Position numbers and translations under genes: made by a program. Under the pieces are notes generated by a model. The model saw nothing but the letters and a program-made list of their open reading frames with translations. It had not been told where the DNA came from and ran no database searches. Positions 25,406 through 34,795 of a stretch of DNA of 64,000 nt are shown here, one piece after another (position 1 is the first letter of the stretch; every line of letters begins with the position of its first letter). The DNA comes from Gp1-AA122 sp035631655 (GTDB lineage: Bacteria > Acidobacteriota > Terriglobia > Terriglobales > Acidobacteriaceae). The stretch covers positions 3,463-67,462 of the forward strand of contig DASQIH010000216.1 of NCBI GenBank assembly GCA_035631655.1. Reading direction: 5' to 3'.

Positions 25406-27840
25406 TCGGCGTGCACCGCGGTTGGAACCGCTGCCTCGGATTTGATCCCGTACAGATAATCGCGCTCAATGGCCGATTCCAACTCGCGAAGCACCTCGGG
25501 AAGTTCCACCCCGTCGCGCGCGGCAATCAGGCGCCCGAGCGCAAGGGACAGGGAAAGCACGGCATTCATGCCGAGATTCGCCTTCCGCTGCATGATTGCG
25601 ATTCTCTCTTCCGGAGAGGCGCCGCGGTCGATTTTTCCTCGTTTGACCGCCAGATCCAGTTCGATCAGCAGAAGCTCCCGGTCAATGTCGGCCAGGGTGC
25701 CCAGCGCCGAGATCTTCTGCCCCAGAAAGCGCGGCGCTACGATTTCTGTTACGTTGGCCACGGCGTTCAAACACCCCTTACCGCCGTAGCGCTTAGCTCG
25801 TACCCAGAGATCGGCCAGTTCCCGATTTTCCTTGGTGATCGTCTCCGCCTTCACGTGCTCAGCGAAGCGGTAAGTTTTTTCTCTCTCTTTGTAAACGAAA
25901 TAATTCGGGAACTTCCGCGTGAGCGGGTTGGCTTCAATAATGCTATCCACCAGGTGGATGGCCTCATCTGTTCCGGCGGAGGTCCCCAGCGGTGTGGCCG
26001 CGCAGAACTTCATTCCATTGTCGAGCATCACCACCACACCCACGGTCGGTATCCCGGCATTGGTGGGTTCCTCGTGCGCGGAGATGTCCGCAATGATGAG
26101 ATCGGGATCGAGCTTGCGGGTGATCTTCGTGCCTTTCTGCGCCAGCTCGATCAGTTCGACGATACGGCTGTATTTGACCAGCCGCTCTGTGTTTGCTCCT
26201 CCTCCGCATTTCAGACCGAGCGCGCCAACCGCGAAACTGATGTCGGCTTCCATGACTTCATTGGGTGATTTGGACCGGTGAGAGACCACCAGCGCGAGAC
26301 CCTTCTCCTTGGCCATACGGGTGGCAAGCAGGGTCTCACTCATCGTGCCGATCTGGTTGGCCTTAATGAGGGCAGTATTGATGAGCCCTTCCTCTGCGCA
26401 TCTTTGAATTGTCGAATCCTTGGTCGTAACCAGATCGTCGCCAATGATCAGAATCTCCTGATCGAGATTCTTCATCAGTTTCTTCCAGCCTTCGTAGTCG
26501 TCTTCCGCGAGCGGATCTTCCAGAGAAACAATGGGATACTTCTGCACCCAACGCGTGTAGAGCTCGACCAGCTCGTCCGTGGTCATGACCTTCGGATCCT
26601 CGGCTCTCCAGAACAAATATTGGCCGACAGAATCTTTTTCTCCGGTCTTCTCCCGGTAAGCATTGCTGAGCTCGCTGGCTGCGGGATCGAGCGCCAGGAC
26701 AACATCGCGGTCGGGGACAAAGCCGCATTCTTCAATCGCTTGAACGGCGACGCGCAGCGCTCGCTCCTCAGGGAGTATGTCACCTTCTTGCCGTGCATAG
26801 GAGGCTACAATGCCCCCCTCCAGTCCAATGCCTACGAAATTCAGCCCTTCTGAATCCTGGATGATTTGAATAGCCCGGCTCTGCAGGAGGTTAGTGACTC
26901 GTTGCGCTTCGATGTAATCCCTCGCAGTGAGCGGAAGGAACATCAGCTCCTGAAAGCTCAAGTTCCCGCCCATTTCTTCCGTGTGACGCCCTCCCATGAT
27001 GGAATTCCTGAACTCCCAGGGAGCAAACACAATTCTTCCATTCGGCAACTCGACCTCCTGAAGCCGATGCAAACGGAGCTTGCGCCGAAGCACCGAGGGC
27101 TTTACCGAACGCGCCTCTTCTGTCGTGCGGGCAGGTTCCCCCGCCTTCACCTCTGCCGCCCTTGCCGCCGCCTCTTGCTGCCGGCTCAGGAATGCCCGGT
27201 ATTTTCCCGGGTCGGAAAGAAGGAAATCGAAGAGCGCTACCACTCCAATGGTGAAGAGAAATCTTCCGGCGTAGACAGCGAAAGGAACACCGCCGTACAT
27301 CCCCAGCAAGATCAGAATAATTCCCGGCAGGAACGTGGACTGGCTGAGCACTTTGCTGGCCCGCGGTCCAGCAGCCGCCACCGCCAGGTTCTGCGTCTTG
27401 ACGCTCGGGTGATAGCTTCCCGCTTCCTTATTGACTCCCTTGAAGGTCCCATACGGGATCTTCACGAACATCGCGAGATACCAGAGCCATCTGCGCAGCC
27501 CGCCCTGGTTCATCCTCTCCTGAGCAGGACCCTCCAGCTCGGGTCTCAGATTGTTGGTTTTCACCGCCGCCAGGTAGTGGCCAATCTCATGAATCGCAAT
27601 ATTGGAATGCCATGCCACATACCACATCACGCAGGAGATCGTGACCTCGACGCTCAGGAACATCTGCCGGATTACATCGAATCTTGAAGCGATGCCCGGG
27701 GAGATGCTGAGCAGCGAGGTCAGGAACGCGGCGTGGAAGGAGACCAACTTGTGGTTGGCAATGATCCAGCCCCGGTCCAGTCCGGGCATTTCTCTTTCTT
27801 GTGGAATAAACCTAACCAGGAGGGTTCTTAGAAAGTTCAT
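25402..27840 (-). CDS. M50-like membrane metalloprotease fused to a circularly permuted enolase
   Basis: 812 residues in one uninterrupted frame. Residues ~30-215 are a membrane domain with the zinc-protease motif HEIGH (84-88) inside a hydrophobic helix, AVAAAGPRAS, and FDFLLSDPG as possible third ligand, like M50/site-2 proteases. After a charged linker, 265-570 is the enolase catalytic barrel: GGRH286, Glu298 (FQELMF), Glu341 (LEGG), Asp385 (LALDPAASE), Glu441 (SLEDP), Asp468 (IIGDDL), Lys493 (IKANQIGT), SHRS 520-523, Lys544. Only then, at 577-790, comes the enolase N-terminal domain: IPTVGVVV, loop LGTSAGT with Ser621, YGGKGCLNAVANVTEIVAP, GMNAVLSLSLALGR. Enolase order is N-domain then barrel, so this one is permuted. 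GAGGG lies 8 bases before ATG 27840. I know of no described equivalent. Confidence 0.88.
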   Translation of the reverse strand: MNFLRTLLVRFIPQEREMPGLDRGWIIANHKLVSFHAAFLTSLLSISPGIASRFDVIRQMFLSVEVTISCVMWYVAWHSNIAIHEIGHYLAAVKTNNLRPELEGPAQERMNQGGLRRWLWYLAMFVKIPYGTFKGVNKEAGSYHPSVKTQNLAVAAAGPRASKVLSQSTFLPGIILILLGMYGGVPFAVYAGRFLFTIGVVALFDFLLSDPGKYRAFLSRQQEAAARAAEVKAGEPARTTEEARSVKPSVLRRKLRLHRLQEVELPNGRIVFAPWEFRNSIMGGRHTEEMGGNLSFQELMFLPLTARDYIEAQRVTNLLQSRAIQIIQDSEGLNFVGIGLEGGIVASYARQEGDILPEERALRVAVQAIEECGFVPDRDVVLALDPAASELSNAYREKTGEKDSVGQYLFWRAEDPKVMTTDELVELYTRWVQKYPIVSLEDPLAEDDYEGWKKLMKNLDQEILIIGDDLVTTKDSTIQRCAEEGLINTALIKANQIGTMSETLLATRMAKEKGLALVVSHRSKSPNEVMEADISFAVGALGLKCGGGANTERLVKYSRIVELIELAQKGTKITRKLDPDLIIADISAHEEPTNAGIPTVGVVVMLDNGMKFCAATPLGTSAGTDEAIHLVDSIIEANPLTRKFPNYFVYKEREKTYRFAEHVKAETITKENRELADLWVRAKRYGGKGCLNAVANVTEIVAPRFLGQKISALGTLADIDRELLLIELDLAVKRGKIDRGASPEERIAIMQRKANLGMNAVLSLSLALGRLIAARDGVELPEVLRELESAIERDYLYGIKSEAAVPTAVHAD

Positions 27841-28124
27841 GAATATGTCCCTCAGAACTATGGAAGATAATTGAGCACATCGACTGCCTGAGATTCTCAG
27901 TCCGGAACGGGAGATCCTGCTGCCGGTACCATCAAATCAGAGGGTTCGACGTAAAGCGAGCCCATCATTACTACCCGCTTTACTGTACTTCTTTTCCTGG
28001 CATTTCCACTTGGACTGACGTCACAGTGTTGTGTGACAGGTATCACAGCTGAGGATGGCTGAGGCTTGCTTTCCAGGCACGGCACGCGAGATCCCTTCGA
28101 CTCCCCTCGTTGCACTCGGGTCGC

Positions 28125-30347
28125 TCACACGCTCGCGGCGCCTTCCTCCCCCAGCATCGCGTAAATGGTGGGATTGGAGCACACTTCGTAATACGAGCGG
28201 TCGGTCCAGCAGCGGAAGGCCGAGTTACGAGGATCAATTTGCGGGATTCGACTTTCGCGCACCACGATTTTACGGAAGATATCGCTGCCCACGGGAACCA
28301 TCCCGCTATACAGACGGTAGCGCTCGTTTCCCCATAGCGCTGGTACATCGAGGTGGCGCGCTTCCAGGGAAATCTCTTTCTGCAGTCTGCCGAAGGCGGC
28401 GGCGCTGATGCGTATGCCGTTCAGGTTGTAACTCATCATGAAATCATCGGCGTTTTCCCCGGCATCGGCATCGCTGACCATCTGGAATGCATAAACGTTG
28501 AACAGGCTCTCCAGCGGTTCCACTGCTTTGCGCGCCCGCTTGCTGCACGAGGATAGGCGATCGCTCTCGTTGAGCGCATCGGAGATCATGATGCGCTGCT
28601 CGCCGTCCATCAGGTACAGCGGCGCAGAATCCTGAAAACAGACTCCGATGCCCAACTCCAGTGGGGGTAAGCCCGCGCGCTGCAGCAAATGGTTGTACCC
28701 GCGAACAATGTCCAGTATTTCGCGTGCCAGCACGCAAGCCCGGCTCACCGCCAGCCCCGGTTGGCCCTCCTTTGTGAGCAGCGCCAGAATCATGGCGTCG
28801 CCTTCCAGAAAAACCTTGGTCGCGCCGTACTTGGGCAGCAGTTTATAGACTGGATCAAAAAAATTAAGGCTGAAGTAAGACGCGGGATTCAGCCCCCGCT
28901 CCATCAGCGATCGCGTCAGGCGGGTAGAGTCGCGGATATCAGCCTTGATGATCACGTGGTTAAGGATCTTTTCCTCTGTAGGCCGTTGTTCGTCAGGCAA
29001 GAGAAACTCGTACAAAGTGCCGTTGACATAAGAGAGTTCCCGCAGCTTTTCGTTGCCGATATGGTTGACGCTATCGAGCGCCGAGTTGAGCGCCTCCAGG
29101 CGCCGCAGATCGCGATGGTAGCGGAGGAAATCGCGAAGAAAGCGCCCGGCAATCTTCGCCCGTTCCACACCATGGCAATTCGAGACGCGTTCCACCGCGG
29201 CGAAGAAGCTATCGGTGGAAAGGCGGCCGTGCTGCTGGATCAGCTTCTCCACCCGGTCGCATTCCACCCGCGACACCAGTCCGTTCTTCAATTGCTGCGC
29301 ATTGATACGCGGCGAATACTCAGATAAGAGCGGCATCACCTCGTAGGAAGCGATGACGTGCTCCATGACTCTGGCGTCCTCGAGCAATTTCACCCATAGA
29401 GCTAATCTTGCTTCCTGCGTGCGTCCCTGGCTGGTGGCCGTGTCCGGGGTCCCGCCCGCAACTAATTCCTGAGCATTTTCCGGGGAATTGAGCCAGCCGT
29501 CGAGCACACTCGTATCCTTGGCGTCCTTGCCGAGATCAAGCATTTGCAGGAAAGTACAGGCGATCTCGTGCATTTGGGGAAAGCGGTCAGGATCGCGGTC
29601 CCAATTGCCCAACATGACATAGTGATCGGCATTGATGTAATCGTCGCGCCCATCGTCGGTAAAAATCAGCCGATTGATGAACAACCGGTAATCCGCTCCT
29701 GCGATATCACCGAACAGGGACCGCCGCATGCGGGTCAACGTTTCCTTTTCGATCTCCTGTAAACTCTGGAACAGATCCTGTCCGGCTTTGCGCAGCACGG
29801 TCTTCTTGGCAACCTGGAAAGCGGCTACGCGCTCGCGAAACTCGACTCCCGTCTGCTGGCGGACGCCTTCATAACTCTTCAGCATCATGCGACAGCGTTC
29901 CAGTACTTGGGCAAATTGGCCCACCAGTTCGGCGCGCAAGAATTTGATCACTGCCAGCCTCGCCAGTAGATCCACGGCAATATTGCCCTCTGCCTTGGCG
30001 CGGTTGAGAGCGGCCACCTGCAATTCCATCAGCAGAGACTTTATTTCCGTGGGTTCGGGCTTACGACGGGCCGAGGCAGATTTGAAACCTGTGAACTTCC
30101 TGCTCCCCGCGAAGGTGGGAGTATCGGTTGTGAGGACACGTTCCACGTCGCCATGGCGGGCGATCAGACGCGCAATCTGCAGGCGCACCTGCTCCACGAG
30201 CTTGGGGCTGAGATAAACGTCGTGCCGGAGATTATCGACCCCGGCGGCCAGGCCCTCCAGAGTCAGTTGGGGCCTGTAACTCGAGAGTGCAGGTCGCTCT
30301 GCCGCATCACTGGAGTGCCCGAGTTTGAAGATGGGAATTCGGGGCAT
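28125..30347 (-). CDS. Large protein with class III nucleotide-cyclase-like domain
   Basis: 740 residues. The first ~450 are predominantly helical and unrecognised. Residues ~464-660 follow the class III adenylate/guanylate cyclase plan: HVIIKADIRDSTRLT with metal Asp470, a helix, KYGATKVFLEGDAMILAL with Asp517, then PPLELGIGVCFQDSAPLYL and ISDALNESDRLSSC. Both metal aspartates are present, so catalysis is possible, but the substrate-specifying residues cannot be read safely. No membrane helix is seen. It is 284 bp upstream of the enolase fusion on the same strand, so joint expression is possible but not shown. Confidence 0.75.
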   Translation of the reverse strand: MPRIPIFKLGHSSDAAERPALSSYRPQLTLEGLAAGVDNLRHDVYLSPKLVEQVRLQIARLIARHGDVERVLTTDTPTFAGSRKFTGFKSASARRKPEPTEIKSLLMELQVAALNRAKAEGNIAVDLLARLAVIKFLRAELVGQFAQVLERCRMMLKSYEGVRQQTGVEFRERVAAFQVAKKTVLRKAGQDLFQSLQEIEKETLTRMRRSLFGDIAGADYRLFINRLIFTDDGRDDYINADHYVMLGNWDRDPDRFPQMHEIACTFLQMLDLGKDAKDTSVLDGWLNSPENAQELVAGGTPDTATSQGRTQEARLALWVKLLEDARVMEHVIASYEVMPLLSEYSPRINAQQLKNGLVSRVECDRVEKLIQQHGRLSTDSFFAAVERVSNCHGVERAKIAGRFLRDFLRYHRDLRRLEALNSALDSVNHIGNEKLRELSYVNGTLYEFLLPDEQRPTEEKILNHVIIKADIRDSTRLTRSLMERGLNPASYFSLNFFDPVYKLLPKYGATKVFLEGDAMILALLTKEGQPGLAVSRACVLAREILDIVRGYNHLLQRAGLPPLELGIGVCFQDSAPLYLMDGEQRIMISDALNESDRLSSCSKRARKAVEPLESLFNVYAFQMVSDADAGENADDFMMSYNLNGIRISAAAFGRLQKEISLEARHLDVPALWGNERYRLYSGMVPVGSDIFRKIVVRESRIPQIDPRNSAFRCWTDRSYYEVCSNPTIYAMLGEEGAASV

Positions 30348-30592
30348 GCGGGATGGTTGCGGCGTAACCTCGCAAGTCTGCGCTCCGCGGGAAAATGCAC
30401 AGTGCGGGCGCCGGAATTGTGCCGCCCGCGAACGTGTATTCTCCTCGGAAGCTGCTGATTTAGCTGCCGATAGGTCGAGCCTAGCACCTGGGCTCGAGGC
30501 ACAAAAGGTTACTCAAGTTACCAGCAAGGCTTAAGTTGAGGATACGAAGACACGAAAGATGCGCTAGTCCGAAGCCTCCGGTGTAAGGTGGA

Positions 30593-32278
30593 TTACTGGC
30601 CGCTCTGGCTTTTTATTCGTGCCGACTCAAACTCGTCGCCTTTCTCCCAACCAACTTGCTGAGGCATGCTGGCAGCCTTCCAGCCCAGGGCAAATCCGAA
30701 GCGTGCGATGGCGGCGTCGCCCGTGAAGTCCATATCTGGATGGTACTCATCGCTGGGCTGGTGATAGTGCTTGGCGGTAAAGTCTTCGGCCTGCTGCATG
30801 CCCCAGGCCGTGTCGTGGCCTTTATACTTCATGCCTTCATTAATGGAGAACGAGGGAACTCCCACGCGCGCCAAACTGAAGTGATCGGAGCGGTAGTAAT
30901 GCCCAGCCTCCGGCCGCGCATCCGGCCGGATCGTCAGCCTGAAGTCCTTGGCGGTGGATTGAACCACCGGATAAAACGTCGTCCGCTCCGAGCCGGAAAC
31001 TTCCGTTTCTTCGGGCGCACCCAGGGGCGGGACATCGTCAAAGTTCAAATCGAGGCTGATCTTGCCTGCCGGAACGGGCGGGTGCTTGCCCAGATACTCC
31101 GAACCTAGCAAACCCTTTTCTTCCCCTGTCACGGAAGCAAAAATAATCGAGCGTGGCGGCTTCTGGGCCGCACTCGCGTAGGCTCGCGCAATCTCCAGCA
31201 GGATGCCGCATCCGGTGGCGTTGTCATCGGCGCCGTTATAGATGTTGTCGCCGGATTGGTCCGGCACGATGCCCAGGTGGTCATAATGCGCGGTATACAT
31301 GACCGCCTGCTCTCTCAATCTGGGGCTGGAACCGGGAACAAGTCCAACCACATTGTTGGATTGGAAGCTCCGAACCTTGCTCACAATACGAGCTTCTGCC
31401 CTCACAGGAAGAGGAACAGGATGAAAGTTGCGTGAGCGGGCGTCCGCCATCATCTTGTCCAGGTTCATCCCTACGGAGCTGGCCAGCTTGCGCGCAACCT
31501 CCAGCTGAATCCACCCAGCGGCCGTCAGTTTAGGGCCACCCTCGGATTTCAAATAGGCTGCTTCCGCCGACCATGAGTTGCGCACCACATCCCATCCGTA
31601 ACTCGCCATGTCGGTTTTGTGGACTAGGATGACCCCCGCTGCACCCTTCCGCGCCGCCTCCTCGTACTTATAGGTCCAACGTCCGTAATAAGTCAGCGCC
31701 TTACCTTTGAAAAATTTGGGGTCCTCCGAAGGCGGCTCATTCACCAGCATCAACAGAACTTTGCCCTTGACATCTGCCCCCTTGTAGTCGTCCCAGTTGT
31801 ATTCCGGCGCCACGATGCCGTAGCCGACGTAGACCATTCCGGCATTCAGATCAGACTGGGCCTGCTCCGTCTGGTTCGACACAACGTAGTCGTCCAGCAG
31901 CTTCAGATTGATCGCTTGTCCATCCGCCGGAACCAGCGAAAAAGTGCTTTCCGGCAGGGTAGTGACGCCCACCATCGGAACCTTCTGCATATAAGTTCCG
32001 TTGTCACCGGCAGGTTTCAGACCATAAAGCGCGAACTGGGTGGCCATGTATTCGGCAGCGATATCACCGCCTCGCTGCCCTGTCCCCCGTCCCTCCAGGA
32101 GATCGCTCGCCAGAAATCGCACATGCGCCCGGATGTGTTCGGGGTTGATAGTGTCCAGGGCGGCAAAGGCAACTCCGGGCATCCGAGGCGAAACGGCACG
32201 AACTTTCTTACGGGCTGGGGCCGCATACAGTAGACCGCAAAATAAGACCAACGCGAAGATGACGATAACCTTCCGCAT
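30593..32278 (-). CDS. Secreted M28-family zinc aminopeptidase
   Basis: A 561-residue exported peptidase. The signal peptide is MRKVIVIFALVLFCGLLYAA. A protease-associated insert (residues ~140-270, around KGKVLLMLVNEPPSEDP and GAAGVILVHKTDM) precedes the catalytic core. Metal ligands can be followed in order: His in YTAHYDHLG, Asp in YNGADDNATG, the catalytic Glu pair in VTGEEKGLLGSEY, Asp in LDLNFDD, and the late His in KHYHQPSDEY. It probably releases N-terminal residues from peptides in the periplasm or outside. Its own transcription unit; the 316 bp downstream hold repeats. Confidence 0.92.
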   Translation of the reverse strand: MRKVIVIFALVLFCGLLYAAPARKKVRAVSPRMPGVAFAALDTINPEHIRAHVRFLASDLLEGRGTGQRGGDIAAEYMATQFALYGLKPAGDNGTYMQKVPMVGVTTLPESTFSLVPADGQAINLKLLDDYVVSNQTEQAQSDLNAGMVYVGYGIVAPEYNWDDYKGADVKGKVLLMLVNEPPSEDPKFFKGKALTYYGRWTYKYEEAARKGAAGVILVHKTDMASYGWDVVRNSWSAEAAYLKSEGGPKLTAAGWIQLEVARKLASSVGMNLDKMMADARSRNFHPVPLPVRAEARIVSKVRSFQSNNVVGLVPGSSPRLREQAVMYTAHYDHLGIVPDQSGDNIYNGADDNATGCGILLEIARAYASAAQKPPRSIIFASVTGEEKGLLGSEYLGKHPPVPAGKISLDLNFDDVPPLGAPEETEVSGSERTTFYPVVQSTAKDFRLTIRPDARPEAGHYYRSDHFSLARVGVPSFSINEGMKYKGHDTAWGMQQAEDFTAKHYHQPSDEYHPDMDFTGDAAIARFGFALGWKAASMPQQVGWEKGDEFESARIKSQSGQ

Positions 32279-32594
32279 GATCGCTCCTGAAGGGAATTAG
32301 AACGGACTATTGTACGCAAAGCCGACGCGTTTGGCAGGACAGGCGGTGCTTCCAACCTGCAGCTCGCTGAGGTAAGACTATTCCGAAATGGAAATTATCC
32401 CAACCCGTGGTGTTCACGAATCACAAACAAAGGCTTTCGCCGATTGTTATTCTGACTACGAATAACCGAATGTCGTCATCCTGAGCCGGGCCTCAGCCCG
32501 GCGAAGAGCCTGCCCTGAGCGAGCGAAGCGAGTCGAAGGATCTCGCGTGCACAACCAATGACTTCCCGCGACCGCGGGATCAGTTCTTGGACCC
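32279..32594. other. Intergenic region with dispersed repeat
   Basis: Contains a 75 bp copy of the GTCATCCTGAGC...GAAGGATCTCGCG repeat at 32474-32548, which itself includes the hairpin CCGGGCCTCAGCCCGG. The remainder next to the M28 start presumably carries its promoter; nothing clear was seen. Confidence 0.55.
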
Positions 32595-33131
32595 TCAACC
32601 CGCCCGGAAGTCGCGAACGTCCTCGCCCGGCTTGAAAAGAGGCACCACACCGGCTCCTAGCTCCTCGGCCGCTTTTTGGTGCATGTCCTCCACGTCTTTA
32701 CGTGACCATCCGACGCTCGAAATCGCAATCTCCCCATCTTCTGCAATCCAGAAAACTGTGGGCACGTTCGTGAGGCTGTAGGCGTTCGAGACCGGATACG
32801 AATTTGTATCGTCAAGCAATACGGGAAAAGTTATCCCATATTCCTGGATGAAAGCGAGCGTATCGCGCTGCTTGTCCTGCGAGACACCGACGATTGTCAC
32901 TTTCTTGTTGCCGTAGACTTTATATATCCGCTCAAGATAAGGCAGAGCGTACTGACAGACAGGGCAGGAGACCTTGAAGAAGGCAACCACAACCGGCCCT
33001 CGCGCGAGTGTCTCCTTTAAGGAGAACTTCTTGCCATCCACGCTCGGCAGCGTAAAATCCGGTGCCGACGTTCCAGGTGTCAAAGCAGCCATCTCTCTCT
33101 TTCCTCCGAAAATGGTTCGAAGCCAATTCAT
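32595..33131 (-). CDS. Thioredoxin-like peroxiredoxin/TlpA-type protein
   Basis: A 178-residue AhpC/TSA-fold protein: GTSAPDFTLPSVDGKKFSL, then VVVAFFKVSCPVCQYALPYL with a CxxC pair (CPVC near residues 56-59), IVGVSQDKQRDT and the cis-proline strand LTNVPTVFWI. CPVC at the helix start points to a thiol-disulfide reductase or a bacterioferritin-comigratory-like peroxidase. No signal peptide, so probably cytoplasmic. It lies 18 bases after mutY on the same strand, a likely two-gene operon protecting DNA against oxidation. Confidence 0.85.
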   Translation of the reverse strand: MNWLRTIFGGKREMAALTPGTSAPDFTLPSVDGKKFSLKETLARGPVVVAFFKVSCPVCQYALPYLERIYKVYGNKKVTIVGVSQDKQRDTLAFIQEYGITFPVLLDDTNSYPVSNAYSLTNVPTVFWIAEDGEIAISSVGWSRKDVEDMHQKAAEELGAGVVPLFKPGEDVRDFRAG

Positions 33132-33149
33132 AGCTTCCGAAAAACCTCC

Positions 33150-34100
33150 CTATTGGATGACCTGAGTCGCGTGAAGGATTTTCCGTGCCAGACCCGTCAG
33201 CGGGAGACCCGCCAGTCGGGAATAGCGTATCCACTGGCCCTGGACCGACTTTGGCGCTGGGCCGCGGGCCACCCGTACCGTGTAATCCGTAACCGTGACC
33301 GAGTGCTTGAGTGTCAGCGCAATTTCGCTATGCCCGTTCGGCTCCGGCAGTTCCGGCAGTTCCCACATTCCCGGCATCAGGGAGCAGCTTTTCGGACGAT
33401 GCACTAGGAACACCGCACCCGGGCGGATATCCAGCGCATAGCAAATCTCGCGTTTGTGGCGGATCTCAACTTGCCCGCGTGACAATTCGCCGCGTGTGGC
33501 GCACTGATCGCATACCGGGCACACCAGGCATTTCGGCTGCCGTGGCAGGCAGACCGTGGCTCCCAATTCCATCATGGCCTGATTGAAATCTCCCGGGCGC
33601 TCCCGGCTCAATAACTTCTGCGCCGTCTTCCAGAGTTTTTCGCCCGCAAGATTTTCCCCGGTGGTCCGTTGCAGCACACGTTCCACATTGCCATCGACAA
33701 CGGCGACCGGCTCGTTGAACGCAATGCTGGCAACAGCGGCGGCCGTATATCTTCCCACCCCCGGCAAAGTTCCTAACTTTCCGGCGGTCGAAGGGAACGT
33801 CCCGTCCCTCGCAATCTGTTTTGCAGCCGAATGCAGCGCTCGCGCCCGCCGGTAATAGCCCAGGCCGCTCCATGCAGCCAAGACAGAAGAAAGACGCGCT
33901 GCCGCCAATGCTTGTACAGTCGGAAAACGTGTTAGAAATCGCGTGTAATACTCCACCACCACTGCCACCCTGGTTTGTTGCAGCATGATTTCGGCGAGCC
34001 ACACGTGATACGGATCTCGATCCTTCCGCCAGGGCAGATCGCGTTTTTGCCCGTCATACCAGCGAAGCAATCGCTTTCGAAATTGCCGAGTTTTATCCAT
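33150..34100 (-). CDS. mutY: A/G-specific adenine glycosylase
   Basis: Removes adenine mispaired with 8-oxoguanine. It is 316 residues with WLAEIMLQQTRV (catalytic Glu), the helix-hairpin-helix LPGVGRYTAAAVASIAF, VVDGNVERVLQR with the catalytic Asp, and the cluster C-X6-C-X2-C-X5-C (CLPRQPKCLVCPVCDQC) for [4Fe-4S]. A C-terminal NUDIX-like domain (PGMWELPELPEPNG) recognises the oxidised base. It starts at ATG 34100 and precedes the peroxiredoxin gene. The iron-sulfur cluster could be supplied by the isc operon nearby. Confidence 0.95.
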   Translation of the reverse strand: MDKTRQFRKRLLRWYDGQKRDLPWRKDRDPYHVWLAEIMLQQTRVAVVVEYYTRFLTRFPTVQALAAARLSSVLAAWSGLGYYRRARALHSAAKQIARDGTFPSTAGKLGTLPGVGRYTAAAVASIAFNEPVAVVDGNVERVLQRTTGENLAGEKLWKTAQKLLSRERPGDFNQAMMELGATVCLPRQPKCLVCPVCDQCATRGELSRGQVEIRHKREICYALDIRPGAVFLVHRPKSCSLMPGMWELPELPEPNGHSEIALTLKHSVTVTDYTVRVARGPAPKSVQGQWIRYSRLAGLPLTGLARKILHATQVIQ

Positions 34101-34306
34101 AGATAAGAGATCCGCTTGGGCTATAGATGAAAATCTTGGGAATTGTAAAGTCGTCGTCAGAACCCTTCAATTGTGACATGATGAAAATCTTTAAATTGCG
34201 CCCCCGGTACCTCACGATTGTGCAACGAACGACCCACGTGAATGCATCCAAAGACTACAGCCAGAATTGGAATGAACGTGCGCGCGGCTAATTCAAGCTA
34301 CGGCCT

Positions 34307-34795
34307 ATGAAGACAGAATCTGAGACCGACAAGCATACCGCGTGCAGCAGGCAATGGTGGCCGTGCATTGCCTTGTTGTTGGTGTTGATTCTTCCTTGCT
34401 CGGCACTCGCAGAGCTAGGCGGGGATGTGGCCTCCGTGCAAGCCGATCAAGCTCACATGAAAGGTATCCGGCGGCTTGCCAGTACGGCCGCCTACACACT
34501 GCACCAAATCCAGACACCCTCTGGGACCATTGTCCGCGAATATGTTTCCCCTGCGGGAAAAGTCTTCGGGGTGGCTTGGCAAGGGCCCTGGCTTCCCGAC
34601 CTGCGGCAACTTCTCGGCTCGTACTTCGAACCGTACAAGCAAGCCGCTCAGGCCAGACACACCGGCCATGGCCCCTTGCGGGTTGAAGTGCCCGGACTCG
34701 TGGCGCACTCGGCGGGTCATATGCGCTCCTTTGTGGGAAATGCTTACATCCCCGACCTGTTGCCGTCGGGCGTTCACCCCGAGGACATCCGCTAG
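34307..34795 (+). CDS. DUF2844-type secreted protein
   Basis: A 162-residue exported protein. A signal peptide (WWPCIALLLVLILPCSALA) precedes the mature start ELGGDVASVQADQAHM. The following IQTPSGTIVREYVSPAGKVFGVAWQGPW block is the DUF2844 signature, ending with the LLPSGVHPEDIR tail. DUF2844 proteins occur next to DUF3443 proteins in several proteobacteria and acidobacteria; their role is unknown. The TAG stop overlaps the GTG start of the next gene by one base, so the pair is translationally coupled. Confidence 0.85.
   Translation: MKTESETDKHTACSRQWWPCIALLLVLILPCSALAELGGDVASVQADQAHMKGIRRLASTAAYTLHQIQTPSGTIVREYVSPAGKVFGVAWQGPWLPDLRQLLGSYFEPYKQAAQARHTGHGPLRVEVPGLVAHSAGHMRSFVGNAYIPDLLPSGVHPEDIR

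Noticed and set aside
24937..26268. 443-codon open frame on the plus strand
   Set aside because: Antisense shadow of the enolase fusion and continuation out of the PPDK-like gene; no motifs, arginine/histidine-rich.
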